64,000 nucleotides of DNA, taken from assembly GCF_024662235.1 (NCBI RefSeq), contig NZ_CP096276.1, forward strand, positions 3,906,001 to 3,970,000. Reading direction: 5' to 3'. The stretch comes from Pimelobacter simplex (GTDB lineage: Bacteria > Actinomycetota > Actinomycetes > Propionibacteriales > Nocardioidaceae). Below, piece after piece: positions 46,533-55,097 of the stretch. Every line of letters starts with the position of its first letter. The first letter of the stretch is position 1. The translations under genes and the position numbers were made by a program. Below the pieces are notes generated by a model. The model did not search any database. It was given only the letters and a program-made list of their open reading frames with translations, and was not told the DNA's origin.

Positions 46533-47500
46533 CGAGCCATCCGCCTCTCGCTGCGGCCCACGATCCAGCGGGCGAGGAAGTTGACCAGGAAGGTCAGCAG
46601 GAAGAGCACCAGACCGGTCGCGACCAGGACGCTGAGCAGGTCGGCGCTCCGCTCGCGGTACTTGAGCGCGATGTTGGCCGCGATCGAGGTCGGGCTCGAG
46701 GTGGCGAGCACGTTCCAGGACAGGTCGAAGCCGACCGAGAGCACCATGGTGACCGCCATCGTCTCGCCGAGGGCGCGGCCCAGGCCGAGCATCACGGCCG
46801 AGACCATGCCGGAGCGGGCGTAGGGGAAGACCGTCATCCGGACCATCTCCCAGCGCGTGGCGCCGAGGGCCAGGGCGGCCTCCTCGTGCAGCCGCGGCGT
46901 GCGGGAGAAGACCTCGCGGGTGATCGCGGTGATGATCGGCAGGATCATGATCGCGAGCACGATGCCGGCGGTGAGCAGCGTGCGACCGGCCGGGCTCGGC
47001 TCGCCGAAGAGGTGGCCGATGACCGGGATCGGGCCGAGGTGATCGTGCAGCCACTCGTGCATCGGGACGAGCTTCTTCGCCAGGTAGAACGCGCCCCACA
47101 GGCCGTAGACGACCGACGGCACGGCGGCCAGCAGGTCGATCACGTAGGCCACGGGCGCCGCGATCCACTTCGGCGCGTAGTGGCTGATCACCAGCGCGAT
47201 GCCGAACGCGAGCGGCACCGCGATGACCAGCGCGATGATCGATGCGGCGAAGGTGCCGACGAGCAGCGGGACGACATAGCCGATGAAGCTCTCGGCGTGT
47301 GGACCGTAGACCTCGGCCGGCTTGGTGAAGCCGGTGATGCCCTTGATCGCCAGGAAGATGAAGACCCCCGCGAGGGCGGCCAGGATGCTCAGACCGGCCA
47401 GGAGGGCCGCGCCGCTGAAGATGCGGTCGCCGACCCCGCCGCGGACGCTGGCCCAGGAGGCCGCGGGGGCATCCTCGGCCTCGGCGGTGGGTGCTGTCAC
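46529..47500 (-). CDS. pstC: Phosphate ABC transporter permease PstC
   Basis: 323 residues with six membrane helices; SIIALVIAVPLAFGIALVISH, DLLAAVPSVVYGLWGAFYL and the EAA loop LHEEAALALGATRWEMVRMTV are as expected for PstC. The GTG start follows AAGG by about 8 nt. A hairpin sits between it and pstS (47543-47583), suggesting lower expression of the permeases than of PstS. Confidence 0.94.
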   Translation of the reverse strand: MTAPTAEAEDAPAASWASVRGGVGDRIFSGAALLAGLSILAALAGVFIFLAIKGITGFTKPAEVYGPHAESFIGYVVPLLVGTFAASIIALVIAVPLAFGIALVISHYAPKWIAAPVAYVIDLLAAVPSVVYGLWGAFYLAKKLVPMHEWLHDHLGPIPVIGHLFGEPSPAGRTLLTAGIVLAIMILPIITAITREVFSRTPRLHEEAALALGATRWEMVRMTVFPYARSGMVSAVMLGLGRALGETMAVTMVLSVGFDLSWNVLATSSPTSIAANIALKYRERSADLLSVLVATGLVLFLLTFLVNFLARWIVGRSERRMAR

Positions 47501-47542
47501 GTCGTTCGCCTTCGTGCTCGGGTTTTGGTCGTGCGGGGCTGG

Positions 47543-47583
47543 CCGGAGGGGTGAGGCCGCGGCGCGCGGCCCCACCCCTCCGG
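47543..47583 (-). terminator. Intercistronic hairpin between pstS and pstC
   Basis: Arms of 19 nt (47543-47561 and 47565-47583) pair with one A-C mismatch around a 3-nt loop: the outer 11 bp are CCGGAGGGGTG with its complement. It begins 5 bp after the pstS stop. As in many binding-protein operons it may attenuate or stabilise the pstS message. Confidence 0.65.
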
Positions 47584-47588
47584 ATGGA

Positions 47589-48686
47589 TCAGTTGGCGGA
47601 GATGCCCGCCACGATGTCCTGGGCCTTCTTGGCGGTCTCGGGAGCGAGCTTCGCCGAGCCGGCGAAGTCGGCCGCCTCGGCCTGGCCCTCGTCGGAGACG
47701 ATGTACTCGAAGTAGCCCTTGACGTTGTCCGCCTCGGCCTTGTCGTCGTACTTCTCGCAGGCGATGAGGTAGGACAGCAGGATGACCGGGTAGGCGCCGG
47801 CCTCGGTCGTGGTGCGGTCGACGTCCACCGCGATGTCGGTGGCGTCGCGGCCTTCGACGACCGGCGAGACCTCGACGGTCTTGGCGGCGCCCTCGGGGGA
47901 CGGCGCGACGTAGGCGTCGCCGACCTTGACCGAGACGTGCTTGAGGTCGCCGGTCTGGCTGGCGTCGGCGTAGCCGATGACGCCCTCGGTGTCGGTGATC
48001 GACTTGACCACGCCCGAGGTGCCCTCGGCGGAGAGGCCGCCGGAGACCGGGAACGCGTCCTCGGCCTCGTACTTCCACGCCTCCGGAGCGACCTTGTTGA
48101 GGTAGTCGGTGAAGTTCTTGGTGGTGCCCGAGTCGTCGGAGCGGTGCACGGGCGTGATCTTGAGGTCGGGGAGGTCGACGCCGTCGTTCTGGGCGGCGAT
48201 GGCCGGGTCGTTCCACTTGGTGATCTTGTTGTCGAAGATCTTCGCGAGCGTCTCGGCGTCGAGCTTGAGCTCGTCGACGCCGGGGAGGTTGTAGGCGATG
48301 GCGATCGAGGAGATGTAGGCCGGGACCTCGACGATGTTCCCGCCGCAGCGCTCCTTGGCCTTGGTGAGGTCCTCGTCCTTGAGGTAGGAGTCCGAGCCGG
48401 CGAACGACTGCGCCTTGGCGATGAACTGGTTGCGGCCATCAGTGGACCCGAGGAGCTGGTAGTCGACGGTGAGGCCGGTGTTCTTGCCCTGGAACGCGGT
48501 CTTCCACGCCTCCTGGGCCTTCTCCTGCGACGTCGCACCGCCACCCTTGAGCGTGCCGCTGAGGCCGCCGGAGTCGTTGTTGTCGTCGCCGGAGCCGGAC
48601 TCGTTCGAGGCACCGCAGGCGCTCATGAGCAGGGCCAGAGCAGCGACACCGGGCACCGCGGCGCGGCGGATGGTCTTGAGGTTCAA
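47589..48686 (-). CDS. pstS: Phosphate-binding lipoprotein PstS
   Basis: 365 residues from a TTG start with AGAGG about 8 nt upstream. A lipoprotein signal peptide ends in the lipobox LMSAC. The mature part has GGGATSQEKAQEAWK, PVHRSDDSGTTKNFTDYL (phosphate-binding Ser/Arg/Asp) and GTSGVVKSITDTEGVIGYAD, standard for PstS. The in-frame ATG at 48776 gives an extension with no signal-peptide character. A -10 TAACTT lies at 48752-48757 and a PHO box at 48789-48806 upstream. Confidence 0.95.
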   Translation of the reverse strand: MNLKTIRRAAVPGVAALALLMSACGASNESGSGDDNNDSGGLSGTLKGGGATSQEKAQEAWKTAFQGKNTGLTVDYQLLGSTDGRNQFIAKAQSFAGSDSYLKDEDLTKAKERCGGNIVEVPAYISSIAIAYNLPGVDELKLDAETLAKIFDNKITKWNDPAIAAQNDGVDLPDLKITPVHRSDDSGTTKNFTDYLNKVAPEAWKYEAEDAFPVSGGLSAEGTSGVVKSITDTEGVIGYADASQTGDLKHVSVKVGDAYVAPSPEGAAKTVEVSPVVEGRDATDIAVDVDRTTTEAGAYPVILLSYLIACEKYDDKAEADNVKGYFEYIVSDEGQAEAADFAGSAKLAPETAKKAQDIVAGISAN

Positions 48687-48788
48687 GGAACTTGCCTCTC
48701 GGAGGTGAGGGGCACCCACAGCGGCCCCTCGATACGTACTGGACAGCCGTGAAGTTAGGCAGCGTCGGTAACGCAACTGTCCAGCACA

Positions 48789-48806
48789 TCTGAACGGCCG
48801 GTGAAC
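48789..48806 (-). promoter_or_regulatory. PHO box upstream of pstS
   Basis: On the minus strand GTTCACC-GGCC-GTTCAGA: two units 11 bp apart, the first perfect and the second with two changes. It lies about 31 bp upstream of the TAACTT -10 box of pstS. It is also 77 bp upstream of the divergent secreted-protein gene. Confidence 0.75.
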
Positions 48807-48882
48807 AGTGGCGGTCTGGGTGGAGCCGGCCCGTGGCGCGCGTTACGTTCGCCGCTCACTTACTCGGAAGACGGAGAACGGA

Positions 48883-49395
48883 ATGCACCGACTTGTCCGG
48901 CATCTCATCCTGGTCGTCGCCGTCGCCGGCGCCCTCGTGATCCCACTGGCCCAGCCAGCTTCGGCTGCGGCGGGCGACAGCATCACCACGGGCTGCGGCA
49001 GGGTGGGCGGCCTGCCCTACGGCGTCGCCTGCGACGCCATCATGAAGACCAACAAGTGCTCGAGCGGCGCGGTCGCCTTCCGGCTCCTCTGGGCGAACCC
49101 TGCGTCGGGGCCCGAGGATGACCGACTGGTCGTCTTCCACGACGGCACCCGCGGGTGCAACGTCAAGATCAGGCACCGCGTCCGGTACGGCAGCGGGAAT
49201 CCGCAGTGGCTGGCTGCAGTGTCCACCAGCGCGAACGACGAAGGCTGGATCGGTCAGACCCCCTTGAACCGCAACCTGTGCTGGACGGACTTCTCGGTCC
49301 AGCGCAAGGACGGCAGTTGGCTCACCCACCGGCACTACTCGCCGAACTGGGGCCGGAACGCCAGCTGGCGAGCGGCGTGCCGTACTGACGCCTGA
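48883..49395 (+). CDS. Small secreted protein, unknown function
   Basis: 170 residues. A basic start and hydrophobic core (HRLVRHLILVVAVAGALVIPLA) end in an ASA cleavage-like site (QPASAAAG), so the mature protein is about 140 residues. It has four cysteines, several Trp residues and no recognised motif. ATG has GGAGAA upstream (4-5 nt). It is divergent from pstS with the PHO box between them, so it might be coexpressed under phosphate limitation, but no second box is seen for it. Confidence 0.72.
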   Translation: MHRLVRHLILVVAVAGALVIPLAQPASAAAGDSITTGCGRVGGLPYGVACDAIMKTNKCSSGAVAFRLLWANPASGPEDDRLVVFHDGTRGCNVKIRHRVRYGSGNPQWLAAVSTSANDEGWIGQTPLNRNLCWTDFSVQRKDGSWLTHRHYSPNWGRNASWRAACRTDA

Positions 49396-49440
49396 TTCGT
49401 AGTCGCCCTCGCGACTCAGCGCCGCTGCCGCTGGTGGCGC

Positions 49441-49477
49441 TCGACGGCCCCGGACCCTGAGGGTCCGGGGCCGTCGA
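49441..49477. terminator. Convergent terminator hairpin
   Basis: Perfect 17-bp arms TCGACGGCCCCGGACCC and its complement around a TGA loop, between the secreted-protein gene and the beta-helix gene which converge here. It could stop both transcripts. No long U-tract is present. Confidence 0.72.
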
Positions 49478-49497
49478 TGCTTGTGCCGGGGGCCGAT

Positions 49498-52400
49498 CTA
49501 CCTCTTGATCTTGACCTTCACCACCGTCGTCGCGGCATCGCTCGTGGCGCTGCCGGCCGCGGTGACCCGGATCTTGTAGGTGCCGGGCTTCGTCAGCCGC
49601 GGCGTGGTCCAGGTCGCGGTGCCGGAGGACGTCAGCCGCACGGTGACGACCTTGACGACCTTCGCGCCCCGGCGCACCTCGATCCGGACGGTCGCGCCAC
49701 GCTGGCCGGCACTCGCCACCGCGACCCTGACCTTGGCCTTCTTCGCCTTCTTGGCGGCCTTGACCACCGTGGCCTTCGCCTGGACCACCGTGGCGGCCTT
49801 GGCCACCGTCAGCACGGCGCTGCCGGTCGAGGTGAGGACCGCGGCGTCACCGGCGTAGGTGGCGGTGAGGGTGCGCCGTCCGACCGGACCCGTGGCGTGG
49901 AAGGCGATCGTCGCCCGGCCGCCCACCAGGGTGGCCCGGCCGACCTCGACACCGTCGGCCGCGAGGACCACGTCGCCCGAGGGGACCGCCGTACCGGAGG
50001 TGGGGGTCACGGTGACCACCGCGCTCGCCCGGGAGCCGACCTTGACCGCGGCGGGCGACAGCGTGACCTTCGTGGTGCTGGCCACGGCCGGGTCGGCCTT
50101 GGCCGGGACCACGGCGGTGCTGGACTCCTCGACATTGCCCGCGACGTCGACGCCGCGGTACTCGACCACGGTCTCGGCGTTGCCGACCACGACCGGCGCG
50201 GTGTACGCCGCGAAGGCTCCCGTACCGATCCGGTACTCGATCCGGTCGAGCCCGGACAAGGCGTCGGCCGAGCGGAGGGTGACCTTGCGGGTCGCCTGGT
50301 CGACCTTGGCGTTGGAGACCGGGGCCGAGGCGTCGAGGGCGACCTCGCCGACGACCGGCTCCGAGACGTTGCCGGCCGCGTCGCGGGCCCGGACCTGGTA
50401 GGCCCAGCGACCGTCCTCGGAGAACACCACCGGCGCCGCGTACGCCGTCCAGTCCCCGCTGCCGAGCTTGACCTCGAGCACCGGCGCCGGGTCCTGCGCG
50501 TCGGTCGCGGTCGCGGTCACCGTCGTGGCGGCGGTCTGCCACCCGGTCGCGCCGGCCTCCGGCGCCTCGACGACGGACACCTCGGGCGCCGTCTCGTCGA
50601 GCGGCTGGGGGTGGGTCTTGAAGGCGTCCACGATCATGTAGCTGCCGGTCTTCTTGGTCCCGGTGATCGTGTGCTTGCCCGGCTCGAGTCCGGTCACCGA
50701 GAGCACGGTCTTCTGGTGGACCCGGGAGCCGTTCTGGAACGACTGGGTATTGTAGAAGGCCCCGTCGATCTTGATCTCGACATCGCCCAGGTCCGAGTTC
50801 ACCTGCGAGATGACGTCGATCCCGGTGCCGTAGAAGTCCAGCGACCAGCTGTCACCGGTGTTCTGGGTGGCGTCGATGTCGTCGAGGTAGGCGCTCGCAC
50901 CGCCGGCGGCCGCACCCCGCCACAGCCAGTGCTCGCTGCTGCCCGCGCCATCGGTGTAGACGACACCGGCCGTGTTGTTGAGGAGCTCGGGCGCGAGCGT
51001 CTTGGTGAGCTCGACCGTGACGTCGGTCGAGGCCCGGCGGACGCCGAGCGTGAGCGAGGCGCCCGGAGCGAGCGCGTTGTAGGTGCGCCAGAAGGTGTTG
51101 CGCTGCGTGGTCACCTCGACGCCGTTGATCGTGCGGATCAGGTCGTTGGTCTGGAGCCCGCCCTTGCCGGCGTCGCTCGTGGCCGGCACGGTGCTGAGCT
51201 TGACGCCCTTGAAGTCCGCGATGGCGTACGCCGACTGCTCGGCCTTGGTGCCGATCTGGGTGAGGTCGGCGCCCATCCACTTCTCGACCACCAGGTCCCG
51301 GGCCGGGACCTCGGGGTCCTCGTTGGCGCCGAGCACCGCCTTGGGCGGCAGCGCCGCACCGGGCGCCCCGAAGGTCATCGGGAAGTTCTGGTAGCCCAGC
51401 GCCAGGGCCGGCGAGTCGGCCGCGAGCGTGAAGTCGTACCGGTCGATCGCGTCGGCGTGGGCGAACTTGGGGTCGGCGACCGCGGAGTCCCGGTCGTAGC
51501 CCGCGGCGTACCAGCCGGTGGCGGTGTTGATCGTGCTGCCGTCGGCGGAGAGCTGCTGGTTGCTGCCCTGGCTCACGATGACGGGCTTGCCGGCGTTCCA
51601 GTAGAGGTTCTTGGCGACCTGGTACTGCGCGGCGGCGTAGTCGGGCTGGCAGCAGTTCTTCCACGGCGTGCTGCCGTAGGTGACGTTGTTCTCGATGACG
51701 TCACCACCGGGCATGTAGCTGACCTGCTCGAAGGTGGAGCCGTTGAGCAGCAGGTTGTTGCGCACCGTGCGGTCGAAGCCGTCGCGCAGCTTGATGCCGC
51801 CCTTGAGCAGCAGGTTGTTGGTCAGCTCGAACTGGGAGGAGCCGTCGTCGAGGTCGATGGCCCAGTCCCCGTCGTGCCAGAACCGGTTGTGGTCGATCTT
51901 GATCGGCCGGATCGTGTCGAGCTTGGCCATCTCCCGCGCCTGGACGGCGGTCAGCGGGCCGCCGGTGTTGCCCATGAAGGTCACGCCGCTGGCCAGGCTC
52001 GCGAACGCCGTGGCGCTCGCGCCGGTCTTCCAGAACCGGCTGCGGCCCCACGCGTTGATCGAGCCGTTGTCGCCGCTGCCCTTGACGCAGTCGAAGATGT
52101 CGTTGTCCTCGATGACGTGGCCGCCCCAGGTGGTGTCGGAGAAGTTCAGGCAGGCCCGCGGGCTGTCGGAGAGGCTGTTGCCCTTGACGGTCACGTCGAG
52201 CGCGGTGCCGATGTTGATCGACGACGTCTGCTTCTCGTAGTGACCGTTGTTGGCCATGTCGTTGCCCTGGATCAGGATGTTCCGGGGGTAGTTCTCCGAC
52301 TTCGGGCCGGTGCCCAGGTCGTCGATGGGCGGCGTGGTGAAGTAATTGCCGGCGTAGTTGCGCACGGCGTCCGGCAGGCCCACGACGTGGACGTCGGTGC

Positions 52401-53583
52401 CGCCGGAGTTGCGGAACCGGCTGTCGAGGATCTTGTTGCCGTCGTTGTAGCCGCTCATGAAGACGGCGTTGCTGCCCAGGTCGGTGAACGACGACCTCGT
52501 CACCGTGATGTCCTCGGCGTTCTGCAGGAAGATCGCGCCCTTGCGCACGACCGACCAGTCACCGCGCGAGATGCCCTCGAACGTGTTGCCGGGGCCGAAC
52601 ATCGTGCGGTGGGTGCGCTGGAAGTCCAGATTGTCGAAGGTGACGTGGGCGACCGGGTCGGCCGCGCTGGCGCCCTCGACCGTCACGAGCTGCTCGAGCT
52701 CGCCGGTCTCGACCGTGGCCGTGGAGAGGTCCACGCCCGCGGCGGGCTTGTAGTAGAGCCGGTGCTCGTCCTTGTCGAGGAACCACTCCCCCGCGGTGTC
52801 GAGCTCCTCCTTGATGTTCTCGACCATCACCACGCCGCTGTTGGCCGGCTGGGTCGGGTTGCAGTCCTGCGGGCGGTTGTTGTCGCCGATGTACGTCAGG
52901 TCCAGCGCGTCGTCGGTGCGGCCGGTGATCGTGAACGACACGCTGCCCCAGTCGTGGCAGTGCATCCCGCGGACGTAGCCCGTGGTCGGCTTGCTCCAGC
53001 CGGCCGACCGGGCGTTGAGCGTGCTGAGCGAGGTGGAGCCGTCGAGCCGGGGGGCGGACTCGTTGAAATTCGGGTAGCGCGCCATCACCTGGCGCTGACC
53101 GCCGACGAACAGCTCGTCGAAGTCGATGCCGTCGGGCACCGAGGTCACCATCACCGACGGGTCGCCGGCGCTCGGCGTCCAGGCCGACGACAGCGCCCGG
53201 CCGCCGGAGATGCGGACGCCGTCGCCGGTGCCCTTCCAGGTGACCGGCGCCTGCGCCGTACCGGAGTCCTGGGTGGTCAGCGCGAGGGGCTCACTGAGGT
53301 AGTAGTCGCCGGGCGCGATCTCGACGGTGATCGGCGCGTCGGCACCCGGCAGCGCCGCGCGGACCAGCTGCTGGGCCCGCTGGAGCGTGGCCACCGGGCT
53401 CCCGCTCGCGCCCGTGTTGGCGTCGTCGCCGGTGCTCGCCACCTGGATCACGACCGGCCCCGCGGCCTGCGCCGGCACGACCGCCGCGAGCGAGACCGCC
53501 GTCGCGGACACGGCTGCCGCGGCCAGGAACCGGACCTGGCGACGGCGTACGCCGATTCTTGTCCTGCTTGTGATGCTCACCAC
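49498..53583 (-). CDS. Secreted multidomain right-handed beta-helix protein
   Basis: 1361 residues. An N-terminal signal peptide (about 40 residues, AQAAG) leads a parallel beta-helix region (about 45-700) rich in NxF/DN repeats, e.g. ILIQGNDMANNGHYE, VIEDNDIFDC, IKIDHNRFWHDGDW. A PDZ-like segment follows (GLQTNDLIRTINGVEV, near 850), then a beta-sandwich carbohydrate-binding-like domain, two Ig-like/OmpL47-like units (YRIGTGAFAAYTAPV) and a Lys-rich tail. The N-terminal pattern (ITVEIAPGDYYLSEPLALT) resembles GH141-like polysaccharide-active proteins; the activity is not proven. Two adjacent GTG codons (53583, 53580) could start it. Confidence 0.84.
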   Translation of the reverse strand: MVSITSRTRIGVRRRQVRFLAAAAVSATAVSLAAVVPAQAAGPVVIQVASTGDDANTGASGSPVATLQRAQQLVRAALPGADAPITVEIAPGDYYLSEPLALTTQDSGTAQAPVTWKGTGDGVRISGGRALSSAWTPSAGDPSVMVTSVPDGIDFDELFVGGQRQVMARYPNFNESAPRLDGSTSLSTLNARSAGWSKPTTGYVRGMHCHDWGSVSFTITGRTDDALDLTYIGDNNRPQDCNPTQPANSGVVMVENIKEELDTAGEWFLDKDEHRLYYKPAAGVDLSTATVETGELEQLVTVEGASAADPVAHVTFDNLDFQRTHRTMFGPGNTFEGISRGDWSVVRKGAIFLQNAEDITVTRSSFTDLGSNAVFMSGYNDGNKILDSRFRNSGGTDVHVVGLPDAVRNYAGNYFTTPPIDDLGTGPKSENYPRNILIQGNDMANNGHYEKQTSSINIGTALDVTVKGNSLSDSPRACLNFSDTTWGGHVIEDNDIFDCVKGSGDNGSINAWGRSRFWKTGASATAFASLASGVTFMGNTGGPLTAVQAREMAKLDTIRPIKIDHNRFWHDGDWAIDLDDGSSQFELTNNLLLKGGIKLRDGFDRTVRNNLLLNGSTFEQVSYMPGGDVIENNVTYGSTPWKNCCQPDYAAAQYQVAKNLYWNAGKPVIVSQGSNQQLSADGSTINTATGWYAAGYDRDSAVADPKFAHADAIDRYDFTLAADSPALALGYQNFPMTFGAPGAALPPKAVLGANEDPEVPARDLVVEKWMGADLTQIGTKAEQSAYAIADFKGVKLSTVPATSDAGKGGLQTNDLIRTINGVEVTTQRNTFWRTYNALAPGASLTLGVRRASTDVTVELTKTLAPELLNNTAGVVYTDGAGSSEHWLWRGAAAGGASAYLDDIDATQNTGDSWSLDFYGTGIDVISQVNSDLGDVEIKIDGAFYNTQSFQNGSRVHQKTVLSVTGLEPGKHTITGTKKTGSYMIVDAFKTHPQPLDETAPEVSVVEAPEAGATGWQTAATTVTATATDAQDPAPVLEVKLGSGDWTAYAAPVVFSEDGRWAYQVRARDAAGNVSEPVVGEVALDASAPVSNAKVDQATRKVTLRSADALSGLDRIEYRIGTGAFAAYTAPVVVGNAETVVEYRGVDVAGNVEESSTAVVPAKADPAVASTTKVTLSPAAVKVGSRASAVVTVTPTSGTAVPSGDVVLAADGVEVGRATLVGGRATIAFHATGPVGRRTLTATYAGDAAVLTSTGSAVLTVAKAATVVQAKATVVKAAKKAKKAKVRVAVASAGQRGATVRIEVRRGAKVVKVVTVRLTSSGTATWTTPRLTKPGTYKIRVTAAGSATSDAATTVVKVKIKR

Positions 53584-53722
53584 ACCTACCCCTTTGAAGA
53601 TCGGATGTCTATTGCCCTGTGACCCGACTCACAGGCGCACGCTAACACCGAGGATGGCGATCTGCCACCACAAACATCGGATATCTTGGATGCGAGCAGG
53701 CCCGAGCACAGCGCGCCCTGGA

Positions 53723-53765
53723 CACGACGAGGGCCCCCGTCCCTGGGACGGGGGCCCTCGTCGTG
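53723..53765. terminator. Terminator after the repeat-protein gene
   Basis: Perfect 21-bp arms (53723-53743 and 53745-53765) with one central base; the loop must open to at least 3 nt. It is 35 bp after the stop of the minus-strand gene at 53801. Its GC-rich stem is typical of the other terminators here. Confidence 0.72.
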
Positions 53766-53800
53766 CTGCGATCGGCGACCCAGGCGTGGGCGCCGAGGGC

Positions 53801-54967
53801 TCAGGAGAAGTCGAGCGCGGTCGCGGTGTTGGTCCAGTAGCCGCCGACCTCGATCTCGTCATCCTGCTGGAAGTCGAAGGTCACGCACAGCGAGCCGACC
53901 GGGTTGGTCGAGATCGTCAGCCCCGAGGCCCCTGCCGACGGGGTGAACCGCTGGTTGGCCTCGTTGAAGGTGCCCTGGATAGACCCGGACATGCTGAACG
54001 AACAGTTGGCCCGCGCGAACGCCAGGGTCACGCCGGTGAGCCGGACCGGCCAGACCGTCCGGGCCGGGTTGGGATCCCCGGTCACCGTCAGGTTCCAGGT
54101 GCCGGACGGCGTGAGCGTGGCGGGCCCCGTGCAGCCGCTGATCGTGCGCGTCGGCAACGAGACGGCCGGCGACCCGAAGGCGCGGTAGGCGCCCGACGAG
54201 ACGACGCTGCCGCTCATGTCGAACGGCGTGCAGCTCGTCACCGGCTGCGCGGCGGGAATGTCGGTGAAGCCGACACCGGTACCGATGAAGGTGACGCCCG
54301 CGCCGGTGACCGCGTAGCCGGACCACCCGACCAGGGGCGTGCTGCCGGCCGGCGGGGTGTTGGTCCAGTAGCCGGCGACCTCGACGTCATCTCCGGGCAG
54401 GACGTCCAAGGTGGTGCACAGCGCCCCTGACGGGGGCGGCGAGGTCGCGACCGTCAGCCCCGACGATCCCGTCGTCGGCGTGAACTGCTGGGTGGTCTCG
54501 TCGAAGCTGCCGCGGATCACCCCCTGCAGCGCGTAGGTGCAGCCGGCGAACGCGACCGAGAGCTTCACGTTGCCGAGCTGGGCCGGCCAGACGGTGCCGG
54601 CCGGGTTGGACGCCCCGGTGAAGGCGAGGTTCCAGGTGCCGAGGTGCGTGACGGTGGTCGGCAACGATCCAGGATTGGTCACGCAGCTGCTCGCCGTGGA
54701 CGACGTCAACGTCGCCGCGGGACTTCCCCAGACCCGGCTGACGCCCGGGTTCACGACCGTTCCGTTGATCGCGTGCGAGGCGCAGGACGTGGTGATCGCG
54801 CTGGGCATGACCTTGAACGAGATCCCCGTCCCGACGAGCTTGACGGTCGGGCCTCCGCCGACCGCGTAGTCGGTCGCGTGCGCGGCGGTCATCGTCACGG
54901 CGAGCACGGACACCGCCGCGCAGATCGTGCTGACCAGCAACGCACACCAGCGGGTGACGATCGTCAT
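53801..54967 (-). CDS. Secreted protein of two tandem ~165-residue repeats
   Basis: 388 residues. A signal peptide (WCALLVSTICAAVSVLAVTM then AHAT) precedes two clear repeats: residues about 50-215 and 225-388. Both have a GTGxxF start, a cysteine-rich ITTSC/PVTSC part, LGTWNLAFTG or SGTWNLTVTG, AGTVWPAQLGNVKL or ARTVWPVRLTGVTL, QFTPTTGSSGLT or RFTPSAGASGLT, and EVAGYWTNT or EVGGYWTNT. I recognise no family; beta-rich extracellular repeats are likely. ATG with GAGGAG upstream; the longer reading to 55012 lacks one. Confidence 0.8.
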   Translation of the reverse strand: MTIVTRWCALLVSTICAAVSVLAVTMTAAHATDYAVGGGPTVKLVGTGISFKVMPSAITTSCASHAINGTVVNPGVSRVWGSPAATLTSSTASSCVTNPGSLPTTVTHLGTWNLAFTGASNPAGTVWPAQLGNVKLSVAFAGCTYALQGVIRGSFDETTQQFTPTTGSSGLTVATSPPPSGALCTTLDVLPGDDVEVAGYWTNTPPAGSTPLVGWSGYAVTGAGVTFIGTGVGFTDIPAAQPVTSCTPFDMSGSVVSSGAYRAFGSPAVSLPTRTISGCTGPATLTPSGTWNLTVTGDPNPARTVWPVRLTGVTLAFARANCSFSMSGSIQGTFNEANQRFTPSAGASGLTISTNPVGSLCVTFDFQQDDEIEVGGYWTNTATALDFS

Positions 54968-55097
54968 GGGTGCTCTCCTCGCGTTCGCACTGCCCGGCCC
55001 CGAGGTGGGCATCGACAGTGCGTCGCGGGTCAGCGGGAGTCAACGGCGACCAGCACGACGAGCGGCAAATACGGACGGGCGTCCGGTCCGGCCGCGC

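Noticed and set aside
49477-53622. 1381-codon plus-strand reading opposite the beta-helix gene
   Set aside because: Gly/Arg/Val-rich shadow with no domain; the minus-strand frame has a signal peptide and ordered domains.
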